Positions 6,238 to 10,786 of a stretch of 10,786 nucleotides of DNA are shown one piece after another. The translations under genes were made by a program, and so were the position numbers. Under the pieces are notes generated by a model that ran no database searches, was not told the origin of the DNA, and saw nothing but the letters and a program-made list of their open reading frames with translations. Positions within the stretch are counted from its first letter, which is position 1, and the number at the start of each line of letters is the position of its first letter. This DNA comes from Chloroflexota bacterium (GTDB taxonomy: Bacteria; Chloroflexota; Chloroflexia; QHBQ01; JADMIH01): assembly GCA_015478675.1 (NCBI GenBank), contig JADMIH010000130.1, forward strand, positions 1-10,786. Direction: 5' to 3'.

Positions 6238-6243
6238 TATAAT
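6238..6243 (+). promoter_or_regulatory. Consensus -10 box of the ComQ-like operon, leaderless
   Basis: TATAAT (6238-6243) ends seven bases before the ATG at 6251, so transcription should start at or next to the A of the start codon and the message would be leaderless. No good -35 box is found 16-18 bases upstream (CGGCAG, TCGGCA). The box lies 38 bases to the right of the MITE-like element, whose insertion has replaced whatever lay further upstream. Confidence 0.55.
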
Positions 6244-6250
6244 CCCCTCT

Positions 6251-7372
6251 ATGAACAGCCATTCCCAGGAGCAAGAAGCTCTTACTTCTCCACAAATGAG
6301 CGAGCTTGATCTCTCGCCGTACATTGACGCGGTGCAGGAAGAGCTAATCTCAATCCTTAACAGCTATTCCGGCGACCTGCCTGCAACGCTTATACAGATA
6401 GGCAAAAGCGCGCTGTCGGCCCCACATAAAGTAATGGCCCGCCTGCTGGCGAAGAGCAGGCATGAAGAAGAGGCGAACAGCGGTATCCCGATCTGGCCTT
6501 TATATGTAATACTTAGCTACCAGGCAGCGCAAGAGCCGCAACAGCGCGGTAACTGGCGCGAAGCAGTAGCCGCAGCCGCGGCAGTCGAGATTGCTATCGC
6601 CGCCACTGACCTCCTTGACGAACTCACAGATGCCGATCCCAGCCCTATAATAGCCGAGTTCGGGCCAGGCCAGGCACTCAACACAGCCAACCTCATGCTG
6701 GTTATCGCCCAACAAACGCTGCTTGGACGCGGGCAGGCGCAAGGGAGTGAGAGGAACCTGGCCGCCCTCGAAGCCCTCCTGGATATGGGATTGCAGGCGT
6801 CAGTAGGACAACACCTCGACATGCTATACGAGCGGATGGCTCCAGACGAAGTCACACCCGAAATGAGCGTAGGAATGACGGAGAAAAAGGCGGGCGCTCT
6901 CATCGGCGGCGCGTGCCGTATAGGGGGGCTGGTAGCAGGCGCGCCAACTGAGGTGGTAGATCTGTTGCAACAATTCGGCAAGGAGCTTGGCGGCATTGCG
7001 CAGCTGATCAACGATGTGCAGGATGTGACGCCGCGAGAAAACACGAGCGTTGAGGACGGTGCGGCCTCGCCAACAAAGCTGCCGCCGCGTAAGACCGACC
7101 TGCGGATGAGAAAGCGCACCCTCCCCATAGTCTTTACCCTGCGTGACGAGTCGCCTCAGCCGAATGCTGTGCAGCGCGCCTTCAACAACCCACGCTCTGA
7201 ACTGATAGATGAAGAGGAGCTAAGACGAACTGTCCTGGACGTGGGCGGTATCCAGTTCGCTCAACTAATTATGGAAGTACATCGCCAGAACGCCTTTCAA
7301 ATCCTCGACAGCCTGGAAAGGTTGCGCGCTGGCGCGCGCGATTTGCTCTTGCCAATGCTGCCAGGGATATAA
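6251..7372 (+). CDS. ComQ-like isoprenyl transferase (polyprenyl synthetase family)
   Basis: 373 residues from the ATG at 6251; the frame is open up to 6173, but that part lies in the repeat element and the -10 box at 6238 points to 6251. The all-helical prenyl synthetase pattern is clear. AAAVEIAIAATDLLDELTD (109-127) carries the first acidic motif as D123-E124-L-T-D127 instead of DDxxD. GKELGGIAQLINDVQDVT (243-260) carries the second as N254-D255-V-Q-D258. KKAGALIGGACRIGGLVAG (212-230) corresponds to the substrate helix with its Lys, and RMRKRTLPIVFTL (285-297) matches a conserved Lys/Arg-rich stretch. These changed motifs resemble ComQ, which transfers a prenyl group to a Trp of ComX, more than housekeeping chain-elongating enzymes. 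The candidate precursor gene lies upstream. It heads an operon with the hydrolase 25 bases downstream. A chain-elongating or inactive homologue is the alternative. Confidence 0.85.
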   Translation: MNSHSQEQEALTSPQMSELDLSPYIDAVQEELISILNSYSGDLPATLIQIGKSALSAPHKVMARLLAKSRHEEEANSGIPIWPLYVILSYQAAQEPQQRGNWREAVAAAAAVEIAIAATDLLDELTDADPSPIIAEFGPGQALNTANLMLVIAQQTLLGRGQAQGSERNLAALEALLDMGLQASVGQHLDMLYERMAPDEVTPEMSVGMTEKKAGALIGGACRIGGLVAGAPTEVVDLLQQFGKELGGIAQLINDVQDVTPRENTSVEDGAASPTKLPPRKTDLRMRKRTLPIVFTLRDESPQPNAVQRAFNNPRSELIDEEELRRTVLDVGGIQFAQLIMEVHRQNAFQILDSLERLRAGARDLLLPMLPGI

Positions 7373-7397
7373 CCTACTTTCTTGCAGGGGGCGCGAA

Positions 7398-9914
7398 ATG
7401 TCTACTGGCGGAGAAAGCCGCAGGACTCTTCGCAAGGTAGTAGTGGTCTTCAAGACGCACTTCGACCTCGGCTTCACCGACCTGCCGGAGCAGGTCATGG
7501 AGCACTATGCAGGGCCGATCTTCAGCGCTGTCCAGCAGGTGATGGAAGCCACAGCCGCCGAGCCGCCGCAGCTAAGATACAACTGGACTCTCCCCGCCTG
7601 GCCTCTCAAAGAGTTTCTATACAACACCGCGCTGCCTGAAGAAACCAGAGCATCAGCGCGCAGACTCGTTGAGGAAGGGCGCCTCTTCTGGCATGCCTAT
7701 CCCTTCACCACGCATACCGTTTTTTGCGGCCTCGAAGACCTCGTACGCGGTATCCAAATATCGCGCTCCCTCTCCGAAGAGTTCGGCAAATGGCCTGTGG
7801 GAGCCAAGCAGACCGACGTGCCTGGGCACACCTGGATACTGCCATCGCTGCTGGTGCGAGCAGGAGTAAAGTTCCTACATCTGGGCTGCAATCCCGGCAG
7901 CCACTCGCCACACGTACCCCGCCTTTTCTGGTGGGAGGGACCTGATGGCTCACGCCTCCTCACCTACTACTCTGCGGGGGGTTACGGCACCTCCCCATTG
8001 CCGCCTCCTGAGTGGGAGCTTGATACATGGCTGGCGCTGCAACAAACTCAGGATAATGCAGGCCCGCAGTCGCCCGAACAACTGCGTCGGATACGCACCA
8101 CCATAGAAGAGGGCGCTCCCGGAGCCGAGATCGTCTTCGGACAGCTAGGTGACTTCGCGGAGTCGCTGCTTGAGCGCGCGGAGCAGCTAGCAGGGTTGCC
8201 GGTGGTGCCATACGACCTGGCCGACACCTGGATACATGGCATCGGCACCATGCCGCGTGAGGTTGCAAAGGCACGCGAGCAACGCGCCAATCTTCTCGCG
8301 CTCGAAGAGACAGCCGCCAGGCTGGATTGGCCTCATCATCACGAATGGGATACCACGCAGCAGCATGGTAAGCAGCTTGACTTTCCGTTGTCGCGGCAAA
8401 TCGCTCCGCTCGTTGACGAGGCTTACGAGCAGTTGCTGCTTTTTAGCGAGCATACATGGGGGCTGGACGTGAAATCTACAATCAGGCGGAGCTACGGGGA
8501 AGAGTTCGCGCAAGCCCGTAAGAGTGAGCCTTACGCAAGGCTTGAAGCGTCATGGGTTGCAAAGCAGCAATATGTCACAAGGGCATCGGAAGCGATTCGT
8601 TCGGCCACGAACATTGTGCTTGGGGCTTTGCAAGCCGTCGATAGCGTAAGCAAGCCACAACACACGCAGGCTGCCCCCATGCCCGTCTCTCCAGCCAACG
8701 TGGGCGTGGAGAACGTACTCGAAAGCAAATGGCTGCGGGTGGAAGTTGATCAGGCAGCCGGAGGAATCGTCTCGCTCTTCGACAAGCGCACGGGGCGCGA
8801 ATGGGTAGACCCTTCATCGAGCGAGCCTTTCGGTGGCTACAGGTATGACCTCTATTCGGCGCGTGACATCGCGGAGTTCATGCGCGCCTATGGTCTCCTC
8901 TTCCAGGATTGGTTCGTGCAGGACTTCGGCAAGCAGGGCTATCCTGAAGATATGGAGCACATCACTGCCTACGCAAGGGACTTCAAGCTCAGGAAAGAAG
9001 AGGCCGAGCATCCTTCATACACCCTCTACCTGGAAGGCGGGCATGTTGAGCATAAGGATATCGGGGATAAGGCTGTACCCAACCAGCAACTTTCCATCGA
9101 AATCCGCCTTACCGAGCAGCACCCCTATCTTGAGCTACATTACAGGGTCACCAAAGCAGCCACGCCCCTTGCCGAAAGCGCGGTTGTGCCCTTCCCTCTC
9201 AATCTGCCTAAACCCACCTTCAGGCTGGGGCAAGTAGGCTCCGTGATAGACCCGGCGCGGGACATCGTGGCAGGCGCTAACCACAGCCTGTGGTGCGCCG
9301 ACTGGCTGGATGTATCGGACGACAGAGTTGGCATGGCCGTCATCTTCCACGATATGCCCCTCGTCTCAGTGGGCAACATCGGCATATTTACCTTCCAGCC
9401 TGAAAGAGCGCCCGCAGAGCCTCTCGTCTACGCTCATCTCTTCAACACACAGTGGGGCACTAACTTCCCACAGTGGCTTGAAGGCGACTTCGATTTTAGC
9501 GTCAGCCTATACCCCCACGTGGGTAACTGGCGACCAGGGCAGGTATGGAAGGTAGCTCAGGAGAAGGTGCGCTACCCCCTGCGTCTGGAGAGACCTTATA
9601 CGTCAGAGAGCAGCAGGCTCAGCCCTTTACCCATCACGGCTCCTGATGGGCTAAAACTGCTCGCGGCGCGCCCCAGGCATGATGGGCATGGCCTGGTGGT
9701 CCGTTACTGGGACGTCCTCGGCTTGCCGCGCACGGAAACGCTCAGCATGGATGGCGCTGTGGCCGCTCTCCGGTTGTGCGACCTCATGGAGCGCCCCATC
9801 GCGCAGCTAAAGCTAGCGCGACGTGGTGGCTACGCCACGGCGGAGTTAGACATTAAGCCGCATGCCGTCGAAACCCTCTTGATTGAGTTCACGCCCACAG
9901 TAGGCAAAAGCTGA
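7398..9914 (+). CDS. DUF5054/GH38-like glycoside hydrolase
   Basis: An 838-residue protein whose N-terminal half has the alpha-mannosidase-like (GH38) zinc-site layout. FKTHFDLGFTD (18-28) supplies H21-x-D23, TDVPGHTWILPSLLVRAGV (139-157) supplies D140 at the nucleophile/zinc position, and FSEHTWGLD (349-357) supplies the late His at 352. The wording of these motifs is that of the DUF5054 group. A helical stretch (about 360-415) and a beta-rich C-terminal half (from about 450) follow, as in GH38 relatives. No signal peptide is seen, so it acts in the cytoplasm. The sugar substrate cannot be told. AGGGGG (7386-7391), six bases before the ATG, supports the start. It lies 25 bases after the ComQ-like gene and overlaps the next gene, so all three are probably one operon. 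No reason for a link to peptide prenylation is visible. Confidence 0.9.
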   Translation: MSTGGESRRTLRKVVVVFKTHFDLGFTDLPEQVMEHYAGPIFSAVQQVMEATAAEPPQLRYNWTLPAWPLKEFLYNTALPEETRASARRLVEEGRLFWHAYPFTTHTVFCGLEDLVRGIQISRSLSEEFGKWPVGAKQTDVPGHTWILPSLLVRAGVKFLHLGCNPGSHSPHVPRLFWWEGPDGSRLLTYYSAGGYGTSPLPPPEWELDTWLALQQTQDNAGPQSPEQLRRIRTTIEEGAPGAEIVFGQLGDFAESLLERAEQLAGLPVVPYDLADTWIHGIGTMPREVAKAREQRANLLALEETAARLDWPHHHEWDTTQQHGKQLDFPLSRQIAPLVDEAYEQLLLFSEHTWGLDVKSTIRRSYGEEFAQARKSEPYARLEASWVAKQQYVTRASEAIRSATNIVLGALQAVDSVSKPQHTQAAPMPVSPANVGVENVLESKWLRVEVDQAAGGIVSLFDKRTGREWVDPSSSEPFGGYRYDLYSARDIAEFMRAYGLLFQDWFVQDFGKQGYPEDMEHITAYARDFKLRKEEAEHPSYTLYLEGGHVEHKDIGDKAVPNQQLSIEIRLTEQHPYLELHYRVTKAATPLAESAVVPFPLNLPKPTFRLGQVGSVIDPARDIVAGANHSLWCADWLDVSDDRVGMAVIFHDMPLVSVGNIGIFTFQPERAPAEPLVYAHLFNTQWGTNFPQWLEGDFDFSVSLYPHVGNWRPGQVWKVAQEKVRYPLRLERPYTSESSRLSPLPITAPDGLKLLAARPRHDGHGLVVRYWDVLGLPRTETLSMDGAVAALRLCDLMERPIAQLKLARRGGYATAELDIKPHAVETLLIEFTPTVGKS

Positions 9915-10447
9915 TGAAGATCATGCTGCTCGCGGCGGTCACCATTGATGGCAAGATAGCTCGCAACGAGACTCACTTTGTGGATTGGAGCTCTCGTGAG
10001 GATAAGAAGATTTTCTTCGCGGCATCGAAGCGGGCCGGAGTGATCGTTTTGGGTCATAACACCTATAAAACGCTGCCCGCGCCTTTGCCGGGCAGACTTC
10101 ACGTGGTGCTGAGCACCACCATCGAAGATAAGGTGAGCCAACCGGGTCTGATAGAGTTTACCAACTTGCCGCCCGAAGAGATAGTAAGAGACCTGGAAGC
10201 GCGAGGGTATACGGAAGCAGTGCTCACAGGCGGCGCACAGATCAACGCTCTCTTTCTGAAGAGTGGGCTTGTGGACGAAATCTGGCTAACTGTCGAACCT
10301 CTCATCTTCGGTGTAGGCCTGGACCTCTTTCGCGGAGTGCAATTCGATCAACGTGCCAGACTGATCCATGTAGAGCAGCTAAACGACAGTGGTACAGTGC
10401 ATCTGCGATATGATCTCCGAAACCAACGTGTGAAAGGCGATGAGTAG
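9914..10447 (+). CDS. RibD C-terminal/dihydrofolate reductase-like protein
   Basis: A 177-residue stand-alone reductase-fold protein, the usual size for this family. MKIMLLAAVTIDGKIARN (1-18) is the first strand and nucleotide-site loop. GVIVLGHNTYKTLP (42-55) holds the conserved R/H-x-T-Y element, with His instead of the common Arg. LTGGAQINALFLKSGLVDEI (104-123) contains the Gly-Gly turn of the NADPH site, and LTVEPLIFGVGLDLF (125-139) is the family's C-terminal signature. It is probably an NADPH-dependent reductase of a pteridine- or riboflavin-precursor-like substrate. It lacks the deaminase half of RibD, so it is not a full riboflavin enzyme. The ATG shares one base with the TGA of the hydrolase gene (TGATG at 9912-9916), which implies translational coupling. 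Confidence 0.9.
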   Translation: MKIMLLAAVTIDGKIARNETHFVDWSSREDKKIFFAASKRAGVIVLGHNTYKTLPAPLPGRLHVVLSTTIEDKVSQPGLIEFTNLPPEEIVRDLEARGYTEAVLTGGAQINALFLKSGLVDEIWLTVEPLIFGVGLDLFRGVQFDQRARLIHVEQLNDSGTVHLRYDLRNQRVKGDE

Positions 10448-10451
10448 TGCC

Positions 10452-10510
10452 TATTGCGTAAGTAAAGGGTTGAATATAAAGGTATTCTGTCCATGATCCC
10501 TCACGCAATA
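10452..10510. repeat. Inverted repeat after the operon
   Basis: TATTGCGT (10452-10459) is the reverse complement of ACGCAATA (10503-10510), with 43 bases between. It begins five bases after the last stop codon of the operon. It could be a weak terminator or part of a decayed repeat; a related GCGCAATACACAGTACGC stretch occurs at 53-70. No T run follows. Otherwise 10448-10776 holds only repeat copies and the promoter at the end. Confidence 0.35.
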
Positions 10511-10524
10511 CGCGATACGAACCT

Positions 10525-10548
10525 CTCTACCCCTAACCTGGACGCTTA
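10525..10548. repeat. Orphan right terminal repeat next to the MITE-like element
   Basis: The 24 bases at 10525-10548 match the right terminal repeat of the element at 10562-10704 (10678-10701) in 20 of 24 positions, in the same orientation, including CTGGACGCTTA. Only 13 bases separate it from the left end of that element, and GGACGCTTA here is nearly the reverse complement of TAAGCGTTC there. It looks like the remains of an older copy beside or beneath the newer one. Confidence 0.5.
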
Positions 10549-10561
10549 TCTCTCTGCTCGC

Positions 10562-10704
10562 GTAAGCGTTCAGAGTAGAGGTGGAAGGGCTAGCCAAACC
10601 CCCTCTCCCTTCATGGGAGAGGGGGTTTGGGGGTGAGGGCGGGTAGCGGGCCGCCCGCACAGCTACTCTAAGAAGATTGCTCCACCCCAACTCTGGACGC
10701 TTAC
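10562..10704. mobile_element. 143-bp MITE-like element, short form
   Basis: The left end GTAAGCGTTCAGAGTAGAGG and the reverse complement of the right end (GTAAGCGTCCAGAGTTGGGG) agree in 17 of the first 20 bases, and both continue GTGGA. The inside is a single hairpin, 10594-10609 with 10615-10630, a perfect 16-bp stem around TTCAT, then one G-rich unit and the shared blocks CACAGCTACTC and AAGATTGCTCCACCCC. The flanks CTGCTCGC and CAGCTCAG agree in five of eight bases, so a target duplication is possible but weak. It lacks the duplicated modules of the 266-bp copy and may be the simpler form. Confidence 0.75.
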
Positions 10705-10764
10705 CAGCTCAGCTTAGGAGGCTTCCACAGATACTGACACTTACATAGAGGGCAAATAATGCGG

Positions 10765-10770
10765 TATAGT
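10765..10770 (+). promoter_or_regulatory. Probable -10 box of a gene starting at the window edge
   Basis: TATAGT (10765-10770) ends six bases before an ATG at 10777; another ATG in a different frame is at 10773. This repeats the spacing seen before the ComQ-like gene, where a -10 box ends seven bases before the start, so a second leaderless gene probably begins here and runs out of the window. Only a few codons are visible. No good -35 box was found. It lies 60 bases right of the MITE-like copy. Confidence 0.35.
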
Positions 10771-10786
10771 TGATGTATGAAGAGCA

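Noticed and set aside
6173..6250. A 26-codon N-terminal extension of the ComQ-like protein
   Set aside because: It is encoded by the right end of the MITE-like element and has no ribosome site suited to its TTG start; the -10 box at 6238 favours the ATG at 6251.
10777..10786. Start of a further coding region
   Set aside because: Only three codons are visible, too few to list as a gene; recorded with the promoter at 10765.

Overview
The window is about 10.8 kb of moderately GC-rich bacterial DNA in which every convincing gene lies on the + strand. No rRNA or tRNA gene was seen and the organism is not named by the sequence. A protein pairing DUF2231 with a Rieske domain, a DUF5054/GH38-like hydrolase, promoters almost on top of start codons (leaderless messages) and small C/G-rich hairpin repeats between genes together suggest a Chloroflexota, possibly Ktedonobacteria-like, genome. 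That is an inference.

Layout. 1-15 is the right tip of a repeat element. 155-1625 is a two-gene unit: a DUF2231-Rieske protein, then a DUF1440-like membrane protein, closed by a hairpin. 1626-2215 has no intact gene; it holds that hairpin, a doubtful gene remnant, two candidate promoters and a short frame that starts like a universal stress protein. 2216-5041 encodes a 941-residue membrane receptor (PDZ-like domain, about ten membrane segments, GAF, HD-GYP), closed by a perfect 18-bp hairpin. 5252-5808 is a compact cassette: operator-like GTACTAC repeats, a near-consensus promoter, a leader of about 180 nt, a 70-residue protein ending in Ser-Ser-Trp-Gly, and a 46-bp perfect palindrome. 5935-6200 is a complete MITE-like element with an 8-bp target duplication. 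6251-10447 is a three-gene operon: a ComQ-like isoprenyl synthetase homologue, a DUF5054/GH38-like hydrolase and a RibD-C/DHFR-like reductase. The last 340 bases hold more repeat copies and the probable promoter of a gene that starts at the window edge.

The main observation is the run receptor, small Trp-tailed peptide, ComQ-like enzyme. In the Bacillus ComQXPA quorum-sensing system, ComQ (a polyprenyl-synthetase homologue) prenylates a Trp close to the C-terminus of the small precursor ComX, and the processed peptide is sensed by the multi-span receptor ComP. Here the same three kinds of protein are adjacent, in the order P-X-Q. The receptor ends in an HD-GYP domain (usually a c-di-GMP phosphodiesterase) instead of a histidine kinase. 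If the reading is right, this would be a prenyl-peptide signalling system wired straight to cyclic-di-GMP turnover. The parts are visible in the sequence; that they work together is a hypothesis.

Three copies of the MITE-like element (one cut by the window edge) each lie just upstream of a gene, so the element has probably shaped the local promoters.
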